From assembly GCA_964058805.1 (NCBI GenBank), contig CAXKVV010000351.1, positions 1 through 35,197 of the forward strand: DNA of 35,197 nucleotides. Direction: 5' to 3'. Source of the DNA: Schoenoplectus triqueter. Its lineage: Eukaryota > Streptophyta > Magnoliopsida > Poales > Cyperaceae. The translations under genes were made by a program, and so were the position numbers. Below are positions 10,799 through 20,164 of the stretch, one piece after another; the stretch's first letter is position 1, and each line of letters opens with the position of its first letter. The notes under the pieces are model-generated. The model was not told where the DNA came from and did no database searches. It saw only the letters and a list, made by a program, of their open reading frames with translations.

Positions 10799-11025
10799 CT
10801 TTGAATACTTTATCTCATTAGTAAAGATAACTTAATTGTAATATGGTGTTTGAGAAAAATCCGACAGTATTTTTCTTTTTGCCCCTCGAGTACGCCAATG
10901 TACATTTGCATGTACATATGTACTCGTAGGAGCAAAAAGAGAAATACTAGTACCGAATTATTTTCAAATACCAAAATACAACTAAGGTATCCTTACTAAA
11001 CCTAAATGAGACAAAGTATTCAAAG
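10799..11025. repeat. 227-bp foldback (inverted repeat) inside the CACTA remnant
   Basis: The left arm (10799-10905) and right arm (10910-11025) are imperfect reverse complements. CTTTGAATAC pairs with GTATTCAAAG at the outer ends, TTTCTTTTTGC with GCAAAAAGAGAAA inside, and GTACATTTGCATGTAC forms the tip. Arms are about 110 nt with several mismatches and a small indel. No protein reading is seen. Confidence 0.8.
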
Positions 11026-11130
11026 AGCAGTCCAAATGGGGACTATTTAATTAATCTCAAACAAGTACCTACCTAAATTATTTTAAAATCCCGATAAATT
11101 GGTCCTATATGAAAATACTATCAATTAATT

Positions 11131-11166
<36 letters not shown>
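11131..11166. repeat. Compound (AC)n(AT)n microsatellite
   Basis: Eleven AC units followed by about seven AT units. Confidence 0.95.
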
Positions 11167-11460
11167 GCAATTAATCAATTTTATGTAAATGCTAGTTAAT
11201 TATTCACTAATTAATCTATTTTATCATGCATAAGTATGAGAAACTAATAAATAGAAAGATTTGAAAAGAGATTATACCTTAAATAGCAACTGATAAGTTT
11301 GAAGAAGGCAGCAAATTAATTAGTTAGCAATTAATGCATGGGAGAATCTCAAGCTAGAGCAGATCAAAGAAAAAAATAAAAAGAGCAGATTGAGAGGGAG
11401 AGATGCAGCCAAAGAGGAAAGCGACCAGAGGGGAGAGATAAATTAGGGTTCTGAGTCTTT

Positions 11461-11585
11461 TTCCTAACTATTTTTTATTAAAAAAAGTTAGAAAAATAAA
11501 TGTCGCTATCTTTCCTAAAGGTTTCTACTAACAAACCATTAGGAAAGACTAGCGCTCATATTTCCTAATGGTTAAGAAAAGTCCA
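11461..11585. repeat. CACTA subterminal palindromic repeat cluster, right
   Basis: Three diverged copies of the same palindromic motif as at 8936-9200: TTCCTAACTATTTTTTATT with its complement, TTTCCTAAAGGTTTC with AAACCATTAGGAAAG, and TTTCCTAATGGTTAAG. Their presence at both ends supports one element spanning 8911 to about 11605. Confidence 0.7.
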
Positions 11586-11605
11586 GCGATTTTTTTTTAC
11601 ACTTT

Positions 11606-12336
11606 TCAGCACATATTTTTTCTTACGTTTCTCCCAATAACCGTTACAAAATAGTTCAAAAAATTCCTTCCTCTTCCTCCAACCGAAAAAACAAATTCAA
11701 AATTTTGTTTCAATTGTTCTCCCTCTATTTAACTCCATTTTCAAAACCAATTGCGCCAAACTTCATAATTTTTAGAGGAGAGTTTGAAAAACCCCGTCAA
11801 TTTGTTAATTTGGTCGAATTTTTAAAGGTAAATTTTCTTTTCCATTTTTAATTTGATTTTAAAAAATTATCAGTTTTATTAGATTTAGTTAGTATAATTA
11901 TTGTGATAAATGAAATATAGTTAATGTAGTTTTAATTTGGTTGATTTATAGTATAAGTTTTGAATTATATAGTTGTATTAGTTTAATTATATATTAATTT
12001 TAATTAGGCTAATTATCATTAAATTATAGTTTAAATTTGTTTAATTATAGTTTTATTTCAATTCATTTGATTATAGTAATTAATTTAGTTTAGTTTAGTT
12101 TTAATTAGGTTAATTAAATTTTAGTTAGGTTAATTATAGTTTTAATTAATCATAATTAGTTTAATTATAGTATATTATTTTAGTCATAATTAGTTCTAAT
12201 CAGTTTAATTTGTAGTAGTACTTAATTTTTAGATATTTTAGAATAGAATAATATAATTTAAAATTCAAAAAAAATTGTTATTTTGAGAATAATTGTGTTT
12301 AATTTTAGCAAACTTTATAAATAATTGTAGTTATAA
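11606..12336 (+). other. AT-rich region upstream of the PMD pseudogene, probable 5' UTR and first intron
   Basis: A pyrimidine-rich leader-like stretch (11660-11830) ends at AAAG-GTAAAT, a fair splice donor. An AT-rich run with many TTAATTATAGTTTTAATT words follows (11840-12300), and TTTTAG at 12303-12308 is a fair acceptor just before the ATG at 12337. This fits a 5' UTR exon plus intron, by inference only. Confidence 0.4.
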
Positions 12337-14972
12337 ATGGAGTATACACAATTGCTTGGCGTATCGCAAAATGAACATATATCATAGAGGGTCATAACCA
12401 ATGTAAGTATTTTTTTTACCCTATAACATGAAAAATAATATATTTTATAATTTATTTTAGCATATAATATTTAATAAATTATTTTATGCAGTCGCATAGT
12501 ACTCTCTGTTTGAATGCACATCGTCCAAAAATACCATACAACGAGCAGATGGATCCATATCTATACCGACTCGATATCTACTAAATGACGATCATGGGAT
12601 ATTGTCAGCTAGATAAATCACTGCTGGCAGCGCTTATCGGGATGTGAAGATCAGAGTTGTCGACGTTTTATCTACTAGCCGATGAGATGACAGTGACGCT
12701 GGAGGATGTGTGTTGCCTATGGGGTTTGCCTATTAGGGGTATTTTATTATTTTTATATATTATTTTTAAACTTTACTAATCTAATTTTGAAATATAAAAA
12801 ATATAAGAAAATCAATAACCGGGGTGACTGAGGATGAATGGAGCGAAACGCTAGAGATGTTCCTTGGGTTGGATAGAATGACATCACTGATGCATTTAAG
12901 ACAAGGAATAAGAGAAAAGATAATGAGTACATTCAATTCTTGACATATAGTATCTGACTCTCATTTTTGCAAAAGCATTTTTAAGAATTGCCTACCTACT
13001 ACGATGATGAGATCGTCCGACGGTATAATTTTTACTATAATTAAGTTCAATAGGATGTGAATTTATTATAAGTTTTATCTAATTTATAATTAATTATAGG
13101 TACACATTAGCATTTTGTTTGGATTTGTTCGGGTCTATGATGTTCCTGAATAATAGTGCAGATACAGTACGGATTTATTATAAGTTTAGGATTCAGGGTT
13201 TAGGGGTTTTAGTTCTGCCATTCCATCCTGTTCTCTTATCTTTTCCTCTCGTTCATGTCTCGAACCATCAGATTTCATAGTCGGTCATTTGATTCTGCTT
13301 TAGATGTGATCCTGGAATATGATTCCTGATCGAGAGACCGAGGTAACTCATTATCACTTATCTTAATTGAGATTATTTTATTTATTTTTCATATTTTATT
13401 GACGGTACAGGTGTAGAACTGAGGAACCTCCATTAGGAGGTTCTGATCCTTGATTGCAGCCTTCGTTTGGTATCAAATGAGCAATAAAATATTTATTTAA
13501 GTACACCCCGCTTCAAGGAGGACCAGGACATTTGTGGGACCATTTTCATACATTATTTATTATGACGATCTGCCTTGGGTGTACCACCTGCACTATAATT
13601 TGTAAGTTTCTAAAATTAATTAAAATTTATTTACTTCATTTTGGTACATTAATTTAATTTACTAATTTTTACCTATTCCAGGTGGATGTGTCATGTGTAA
13701 ATGATTCACTTCTAGATGCTTGAGAATCATTATCAAGATAGAGTCATGTGGATTTTACCAGCAGATCCATTCGTCGATTTTGATCGATTATCAGTAAGTG
13801 CTCATGTATCGCAAGAACAAGCATAAATCGAGGGCGGTGAATGGCAGAATGTGGATTGGCCACAATATTATTAGTGGGCACAGGACGAGCTCGAGCTATC
13901 TATCACGAATGCGCGACCGTATGACAATACCCAGCACTATATTTATATGGAGTGATATTACAAGAGAGAGATGATTACAATCCGGTACGGGATGAACACT
14001 AAGGAGCAATCGAGTCAGCCAATACCGCATCCCCAGGAGCCTGTGGATGAGTTGGCATACATACCACACTCACGCCATAATGCCCTGAGCGGTTAGCATT
14101 TTACCAAAATATATTTTCTTATTTAAGCTATTTACATAACTTATGATATGGAATTAAAAAATATATATGCATATATTTCGTTTAGTCAGGAATACAACCA
14201 CCACTATTACTTGGCTTACGACGTTCAGACTTACATGGTTCGGCAAGCATGAGTTGAGGCAAATTAAGAATTGATGGCCACGCATCCTCTGGAGAGGATT
14301 TTCTGTGGAGAGTTTTCAAAAGTTAATCACAATGGTTCATTTTAATCACAATGACTGTGGGGACTTCCTAAACATGAATTTTGATGCACGGGGGGTTATT
14401 ATTGTTAAATCAGAACCGTTTATCTCTGATCGAACGGATCATATCAAAAGCACTCAACCCGAAGAGCTTTGTTTGCTCTCCAGAGGATGTCGTTTTCTAT
14501 TTAGGACGTCCTCATTTTTCACAGCGATGCTTACATCCATAGGTCAATTTAAATTTCGTCCATTTTAACTTATAGCTATTTTATGTTGAATTGGTTTTAG
14601 TTAATTTAATTTATATGAATATGTGTAATTTAATTACACAAGTCTTTCGACGAATCTTGAGGATATTGACATCTTTACCGATAACCCTCCGACTGACAGC
14701 CCACCTGACCCGATGTCGAAGCCGACGACTAAGATATCATATCGTACTCTCAACTGATGAGTCAGATGACCCCCGATCTGAGTGTTGGTACCTCCAGTAT
14801 CCAATATGAGGCTTCTCGCGCATCATCATATGATACCTCCAGCCCCTCCACCCGAGTACCAGAGATGCATGGCACGAGCACCCTCGTCGTGAAATCTGAC
14901 CAAAAGACACATACAGTCTGTCTTTCATTAGGAGAATGTTTCGTCTGTGTTGATGTATTTTTTTATTTCTGA
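12337..14972 (+). pseudogene. Plant mobile domain (PMD, MAIN-like) pseudogene, multi-exon
   Basis: The clearest exon is 12492-12740, reading GYCQLDKSLLAALIGM, then a stop, then STFYLLADEMTVTLEDVCC and WGLPIRG. This matches the PMD signature (phenylalanine/leucine-rich opening, ETHTFHLP.GE.T.TLQDV, GLPxxG). Further exon remnants: TGVTEDEWSETLEMFLG (about 12811), QKHF-stop-ELPTYYDDEIVRR (about 12970), YTLAFCLDLFGSMMFLNN (from 13100), and a C-terminal part with EGGEWQNVDW (about 13829) and IYMEXYYKREM (about 13943). Introns keep plausible GT and AG ends. Disabling changes include TAA at 12582-12584 and TGA at 12645-12647, the latter where tryptophan is usual. A 219-bp insertion interrupts it at 14280-14498. 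PMD genes are frequent passengers of plant transposons. Here the pseudogene sits just right of a CACTA remnant, but one shared element is not proven. Confidence 0.85.
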
Positions 14973-15310
14973 GATTGTGGTTTGTATTTTGGTTTATTTG
15001 AGAGACTTACTTTATTTTTTTATTTATGATTTAAAATTGAGTTGCTACAAACCTTTAAAAATACTAAATCATGAAACATATGTTACAAAATTAACTAGTA
15101 TAATATAATTACAAAGTAATATAATATAATAATTTTAAACAAACTAACTAACTAAACAACTAAACAGCAAAAAAACATATCTGAGACCGAACTTGAAATT
15201 CAGTTTAGCCCTCTGAGATTGAGTTTTAAACTCGGTCGAGGCTACACTCAAAAAAAAACATCATAATCATACCAATTCTCTATTTTTTCTATTTTTTTAA
15301 CTAAAAAATC
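14190..15310 (+). repeat. Inverted duplication, copy A (PMD 3' region)
   Basis: Reads as the reverse complement of 20165-21185 apart from indels and the MITE at 14280. Shared landmarks: ACATGGTTCGGCAAGCATGA, CAGCGATGCTTACATCC, GAGGATATTGACATC, ATCCAATATGAGGC, GAGTTGCTACAAA, ATACTAAATCATGAA and CATACCAATTCTC, all in the same order. The copies are clearly diverged. Confidence 0.85.
14280..14498. mobile_element. Short MITE-like insertion with 14-bp terminal inverted repeat inside the PMD pseudogene
   Basis: CATCCTCTGGAGAG at 14283-14296 is exactly inverted as CTCTCCAGAGGATG at 14476-14489. The inverted copy of this region (minus strand near 21140) runs directly from GATGGCCA to ATTTAGG, lacking the intervening bases, so an empty site exists in the same window. 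Boundaries are set by that comparison and may be off by a few bases. No clean target duplication was found. Confidence 0.65.
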
Positions 15311-15583
15311 TGCGAAACTATTTGTTTCCACATGAATTTTTTTATATAGAAAATGAGCTTTGTCAAATAATAGAAAATTATATATATTCCTTTTTTTTCG
15401 TTTTCGAGATTGATAGGGAGAATAAAAAAAAAGCTACAATATTCTTACAGATTTTGGTGTGCTCAAAATTAACGAATGATGAAAAGAAGGCAATAATGAT
15501 CTTGATCCTGCTGTACCTGTGAGCTTCTGACAGGGTAAATGAGGAAAGCGCTGTCCGTACCCTCTCTTGGATGAAGGTCCAGA
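15311..15583. other. Spacer between PMD copy A and the hAT-type element
   Basis: AT-rich with A and T runs; no gene or repeat recognised. It ends in the target duplication of the neighbouring element. Confidence 0.4.
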
Positions 15584-15591
15584 CCTCTAAT
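15584..15591. repeat. 8-bp target duplication CCTCTAAT, left copy
   Basis: Exact match to 16386-16393, flanking the GGGTAC-rich element. Confidence 0.85.
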
Positions 15592-16385
15592 TAGTGGATT
15601 GCCGGCGGGTACCGCGGGCACGGGCCGGGTACATCCGCGGCGGGCGGCGGATACGGCGGGCGGCGGATACGGCGGGTAGACGGGTACGGCGGGCACGGGT
15701 ACGGCGGTTTTTTTTTCCAAAACCGTACCCTACCCGTCTCATACCCGTGCCCGTCGCGGGTACACGGGTACCATGGGTACGGGTACGGGGGTACGCGGGC
15801 ACGGGTAGAAGGGTACGGGTACGGGTACGATTTTTTTTTTTTTGCTGTTTTTGTTTTATAAATATATTTTTTATTTTGGAATGTCGTAAAATGTGAATAA
15901 TATCATTTCGGCTAAGTACAAATATAAACGTTCATTTTAAAAGAATAATATATTTTCTAAACGTTCATTTTTTCAATTATTTTAAAACAATAGATTAAAT
16001 CAAAAAATAGATAAAAAAATATAAAATGAACATTTAAAAATCAAATAATTTAAAATGAACGTTTAAAATATAAATAAAAAATATTTTAAATCAATTAATT
16101 TAAAAAGTAAAATATAAATAAAAATTTAGAAAATCAATTACTTTAAAAATAATTTTGAATTATTTTAAAAAAACAGGCGGGTACGCGGGTACATGGGCGC
16201 GAGTACACGGGTACGGGCGCGGGTAAACGGGTACGGGTACAACGGGTTTTTTCCAAAAAATCACTTCCCTGCCCTTCTCAAACCCGTACCCGTGTACCCG
16301 TTTACCCGCCTCTACCCGAGCACGGGTACGGGTACCGCGGGTACACGGGTACGGGTTGTACCAGGCAGGTTTTAGCATATCACTA
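15592..16385. mobile_element. Non-autonomous hAT-type element with GGGTAC-rich arms
   Basis: The 794-bp element begins TAGTGGATTGCC and ends ATATCACTA, giving short imperfect terminal inverted repeats (TAGTGGAT against TAGTGATAT), and is flanked by an exact 8-bp duplication, CCTCTAAT. Both are hAT hallmarks. It has two very GC-rich arms (15600-15830 and 16175-16365) made of degenerate GGGTAC/GGGCAC hexamers around an AT-rich core. The arms are direct duplicates: each has the order GGGTAC repeats, TTTTTTTCCAAAA, then the complementary CCGTACCC repeats, so each arm is itself a foldback. Open frames here on both strands are by-products of the hexamer repeat and should not be called genes. Confidence 0.85.
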
Positions 16386-16393
16386 CCTCTAAT
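16386..16393. repeat. 8-bp target duplication CCTCTAAT, right copy
   Basis: Exact match to 15584-15591. Confidence 0.85.
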
Positions 16394-17554
16394 CAAGATA
16401 CTTCCTTCTGGTCCCTTATAAATTATAATATTTTTATCTTTATTTTTTATTAAATTTGTAAGTGTTTGATTTGTAACGGTTAGGATTGATTGAAATTTAT
16501 TGATTAATTTTTAGAAAGAAAATGAATCATTAGATATATTATATATTTTTTATAACGTGATAGATTGTAATGAAAATATTAAAATCTTTATTAAATTCAT
16601 TACACATTTGTATTTACTTATATATCAAATTGATGCATAAATATATATTTTTAGAAAAATTATGATTAGTGGATAAAAATAATTTATCAATTATATTTAT
16701 TTTTTATTTTATTTATTATCATACTTTATATTAAAATAAAATAATTTTTTTTAATTTTATTATAGTAATATTATAATATACCACCACCCGTAGCAAAGTA
16801 TGGACAACATACTAGTTTATCTATATAAGGGCGGCAGTGTAAGCCGTTTTGGTTTAGTTTATTAGTTCTCACTCAAATATTAAACAAATGAAGGGGATTG
16901 CTTGATAAAAATAAATTTTAAATTGAAAACTTTAATTAATGCCATGATCATATTATTTAGAAAGTTGTGTTGTGTTTATAAAAATGATGAGATCTAGCAT
17001 ATTAATTTCATTGTAGATCAATTAAGGCTCAACGGTTGAAAATTAACACTATTCGATATATTATTAGACAATAAAAAATTAAGTTTTGTGACAATAAAAA
17101 ATTAAGTAATCATGTTCAATGACGATATACTTACAATTTTTTCAAATTTTAAATTTATTTGTTTTTTATTTAAACAATTATATCTTGCAATATCAAGTTT
17201 ATATTGCACTTTGAAAGTAGTCAAACTTAACATGATTACTTTACTTATATCTGATTTTGAAATCTGTATACCTAATATACAAATTATTACATGAAAGTTG
17301 AAGTTAAATGATTTTATTTTATAATTTAGTATACATTTATTAAAAAAAATTAATTCTAACAAAGTAAATTATAAACACTTCTGATGTCAAGTATAAATAT
17401 TAATATGTTGTTAAGAGTATAACACATCTGTTGTTAAGAGTATAGCACAATTATTGTAAAGAATAAATTATCACTTTCATATACAAATTACTAAAATTAT
17501 CAAAATAATTAACCAATGTCATGTTAAGTGATCATAAAAAATAATCCCTCATAT
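16394..17554. other. AT-rich spacer, nothing recognised
   Basis: Very AT-rich, with two phrases repeated locally (GACAATAAAAAATTAAG at about 17068 and 17090; TTGTTAAGAGTATA at about 17409 and 17431). Short open frames overlap on opposite strands at 17102-17362 and show no domain. Confidence 0.4.
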
Positions 17555-17700
17555 ATATGAGAACTTATTTTTGGTCTAGCGACAAAAAAATAACATCCTC
17601 TGTGTGGGAGACCGTGGATTCGAAACTCAGATGAAAATACTTATGAACAATTATAAATTTTAAGAGTTTCATTCTATCTTTCCAATCAAATCAAAAAAAA
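17555..17700 (+). mobile_element. Possible tRNA-derived SINE
   Basis: TGGTCTAGCGA at 17572-17582 resembles a pol III A box, and GGATTCGAAAC at 17616-17626 resembles a B box, 44 bases apart between starts. The body then becomes AT-rich and ends in an A-run near 17692-17699. This is the architecture of plant SINEs. Target duplications are not clear, so the ends are approximate. Confidence 0.45.
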
Positions 17701-18104
17701 TCTCTGATATATACAACAAAGCTAGAGACATGGGAACGCTCATACTATCAGATATAATATACTTTAATGATATAATAACTTATCCAACTTATATCGCTGT
17801 CGCAGAAGAAATATAGTTAAGGTCCAGATGAAGAGTAGCCTAAAATTAAACAATACATATGGGCCAGAAATTTCATGACTATTGGCATCATGTGATGGTC
17901 CACAACTGCCACGTCAGATTTAAAGCCGTTCATCAAGCGTGAAAATGACACAGAGAACGCAGTGCTAGCCTGCTAGGCTGCTAGCTGTTCTAAATGAGCC
18001 AAGAATGTACCTTAAACTTTAGGTCTAAAAAGACAATCTATAATATTATCCTATATTCTATCATAAACTAGTTAATTCGGTCAATAGAAAGGAAGGTGGG
18101 ATAT
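17701..18104. other. Spacer, nothing recognised
   Basis: Moderately AT-rich, with a local repeat CTAGCCTGCTAGGCTGCTAG at 17965-17984. No gene or element is seen. Confidence 0.4.
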
Positions 18105-18520
18105 CAGGGGCGGATATAAAGGGAGTAGGGGCGGCTGCGTATTTGAATTTTGAAAAATAATATTTTAAGTAATATTTTTGATAATTTGTCTTTTTAAACA
18201 AAAATTATACCACTCAATTATTTGATTATTTTGATTGAGAAAAAATATTTAATATCGTGCATAATGAGTGCATAATAAAATAATTATGCAAAAAATTTAA
18301 AATATAAAGTTTTGTAGTGAAAACTTCCGTTATCAACTTAATTATTTATTACTTCGATTTTTATTTTGTTGTTATTTTTAATTTATAAAAGAATATTATT
18401 TTGATAGTTTTTTGTTAGATAATAATATATATTAAATTATTATTTTTTTTATCTAGTACTCAGTTAGTTAATAGATTTAAAATCGATAAATTATTATAAT
18501 CCGATAAGTATCCACCCTTA
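18105..18520. mobile_element. Weak candidate MITE with CAGGGGCGGATA end
   Basis: The left end CAGGGGCGGATA and the right end TATCCACCCTTA (reverse complement TAAGGGTGGATA) match at 9 of 12 positions, with all three differences transitions. GATAT flanks both sides (18100-18104 and 18521-18525). The left end resembles those of common plant DNA transposons with a GGGGCGGA start. A 5-bp duplication is shorter than the 8 bp usual for hAT. Confidence 0.4.
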
Positions 18521-18525
18521 GATAT

Positions 18526-19235
18526 ATCAATATATCATAGATGATATACAGAGAGATAACGTTTGAAAGCATAAGTAGGTGCAAAAGAGGTGGTACCTTC
18601 GAGGTAGTAGATGGCAGGTGCATTCATTTTCTTGCTCAGGGCATGTGCTAGTGTGAAAATAAAAATTCAGAGCAGTGTCCTTGCTGGCTTGCTGCTATTA
18701 CTCAGAATGGTGCCCCAGTTTTCAAGCACCATGCTAACTTCCTTGGTGTAGGTAAAGGTAAAAAAAGGGGTGAAGATTTTTCTTTCTTTTTCTGAAAATT
18801 AAAAGGGCCGGAGCAGCTTGTTTCTCTTATAAAAGAGGAGCCTTTTGTAACTCTAGATTGTTGATGCTTGTATATTATCAACTTTTGTTTTTGTTTTTGA
18901 TGTTTATTTTTTTCTAAAAATTAAGGGTGGTGATTTAATTTAGTTGCTCGGATATTTGGACGTCCAAGTTTCGTATATTGGTACAAATTATTTATTTTTT
19001 ATTTCGTTCGGAATGATAAACCCTGTATACTTAAAAAGTGGATGGTTTATAATTTCTAAAGCAACACAAAAAGAAGAGAGTTAATCCTGCATCGGACGAA
19101 ATATAGTATTTTCTTTAGTAACAACTGCCATCAAAAAATAAATCTGGTTATATAAGTTTGTTTGCACCAAAAGTATTCATGTTATAAGGACTGACCCCAA
19201 GTGCTTTAAAACTAATTCAAAGACTAATTAACTTC
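18526..19235 (+). other. Less AT-rich spacer with a TATA-like motif; no gene recognised
   Basis: 18590-18760 has a more balanced base composition than its surroundings, and TATAAAAG occurs at 18828-18835 after a CT-rich run. No open frame with recognisable content follows. This could be non-transposon unique sequence or the remains of a promoter. Confidence 0.3.
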
Positions 19236-19243
19236 GGTATAAT
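19236..19243. repeat. 8-bp target duplication GGTATAAT, left copy
   Basis: Matches 19653-19660 (GGTATAAC) at 7 of 8 bases; the difference is a T/C transition. Confidence 0.8.
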
Positions 19244-19652
19244 TAGAGGTGTCAATTATTGACCCGACCCGACGGGTTAAGCTGATTCGACCTGAACCCG
19301 ACCCGACCGGAAAATAAATGGGTCGGGTATGGGTTTAATTTTCTTGACCTGAATCGGCCGGGTTCAGGTCAACCCGACCCGATTAATTATGTTTTTTAAA
19401 ATATTTTTTATAATTTAGTACTGATTAAAGTTTAAATATACACTAATTAAAATTAATTATAAATTAATTAATATTTTATCTCTTAAATTTATATAAAAAT
19501 AATTAATAATTAATTAATTATTTTACATCGGTTTGGATATGGATCAAGATTTTTTTACCCAAATTTAATCGGGTCGGGTTCGAATCGGATCAAGAAAAAT
19601 AATAAAAAAATATGACTCAATCCGAACCCGACCCGACCCATTGACACCCCTA
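19244..19652. mobile_element. Non-autonomous hAT-type element with CCCGACCCGAC-rich ends
   Basis: The 409-bp element starts TAGAGGTGTCAAT and ends ATTGACACCCCTA, inverted repeats with one mismatch in 13, and is flanked by an 8-bp duplication. Inside each end is a GC-rich block of CGACCC units (GACCCGACCCGAC at 19261, GAACCCGACCCGACCC at 19624) around an AT-rich core. There is no coding capacity. Structurally it parallels the GGGTAC-rich element at 15592. Confidence 0.88.
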
Positions 19653-19660
19653 GGTATAAC
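19653..19660. repeat. 8-bp target duplication GGTATAAC, right copy
   Basis: Pairs with 19236-19243. Confidence 0.8.
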
Positions 19661-19956
19661 TAAAAGTTTCAATGTCAATTTAATTGGTTCTTTAGAAAGT
19701 TCTAAACTCAAAATTTATTTGTTTTCCCTAGAGAAGTCAAAAAGAACCGAAGCTCCATCTCCCCAATTGTTCTCCATTTTTTTTCTCTTTAAAAGTTGCC
19801 AAAGAAAACGCTTATTAATTAATTAAGTTCCTTAACTTCGTATTCTCTTGTCTAGTGTGTACACAATATTTAGATAAGAAGCAAACTGTTGCTAAATTTT
19901 GCGGTGCCATAAAGAGCACTTTCTGAAGCAACACCAACGTCTCAACCTACACTGAA

Positions 19957-20087
19957 CACCAATTAAAGCCTGAACCCTTGGGCAATATGAAACAGAGGAG
20001 CAGAGTAATTTTTTTTAAAGTGAAAAAAAAAAACTACTTTGCTCCTCTGTTTCATATTGCCCAATTGGGTTCAGGCTTTAATTGGTG
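19957..20087. repeat. Near-perfect hairpin (about 51-53 bp arms)
   Basis: The left arm 19957-20007 and right arm 20035-20087 are reverse complements except for one mismatch and a 2-base bulge (CCCTTGGG against CCCAATTGGG). Key arm words are CACCAATTAAAGCCTGAACC and GGGCAATATGAAACAGAGGA. A T-run on the left and A-run on the right can extend the stem to leave a loop of only a few bases. No target duplication is visible, so it may be a foldback element or a young inverted-repeat (miRNA/siRNA precursor-like) locus. Open frames crossing it are a by-product. Confidence 0.9.
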
Positions 20088-20164
20088 CCCAATTGGAAGC
20101 AGAATTAGTTATGTACAGAGAAAAAAAAAAGAGCTGCCAAGGATAACATCGGGATGCTAAATAT

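Larger units (their letters stand above)
8911..11605 (-). mobile_element. Deleted CACTA (En/Spm) transposon, minus orientation
   Basis: The left end reads CACTATCACAAAAAAAAAC, close to the CACTACAAAAA terminus of plant CACTA elements. Clusters of palindromic subterminal repeats built on TTTCCTAACGGTTTC lie just inside the left end (8936-9200) and again at the right (11461-11585). Between them, on the minus strand, is a degraded transposase-associated domain. The remaining transposase (tnpD-like) is absent, so the element is internally deleted and non-autonomous. The right terminus is not clear: the expected TAGTG is missing, and only a T-run with a poor match remains near 11600. An alternative reading is that 8911-9225 is a short CACTA MITE on its own, since TTTTTTTTGTAG occurs at 9210-9221. 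Confidence 0.65.

Noticed and set aside
14305..14568. 87-codon open frame
   Set aside because: It runs through the MITE insertion and into an intron-like part of the PMD pseudogene. The inverted copy without the MITE shows this frame is not conserved.
15469..16396. Several open frames of 60-100 codons on both strands, rich in arginine, proline, valine and glycine
   Set aside because: They are translations of GGGTAC hexamer repeats inside a non-autonomous hAT element. All frames on both strands stay open because the repeat lacks stop codons.
18590..18760. Possible miRNA precursor in the less AT-rich stretch
   Set aside because: I looked for a complementary arm to CAAGCACCATGCTAACTTCC and similar words and found none within range.
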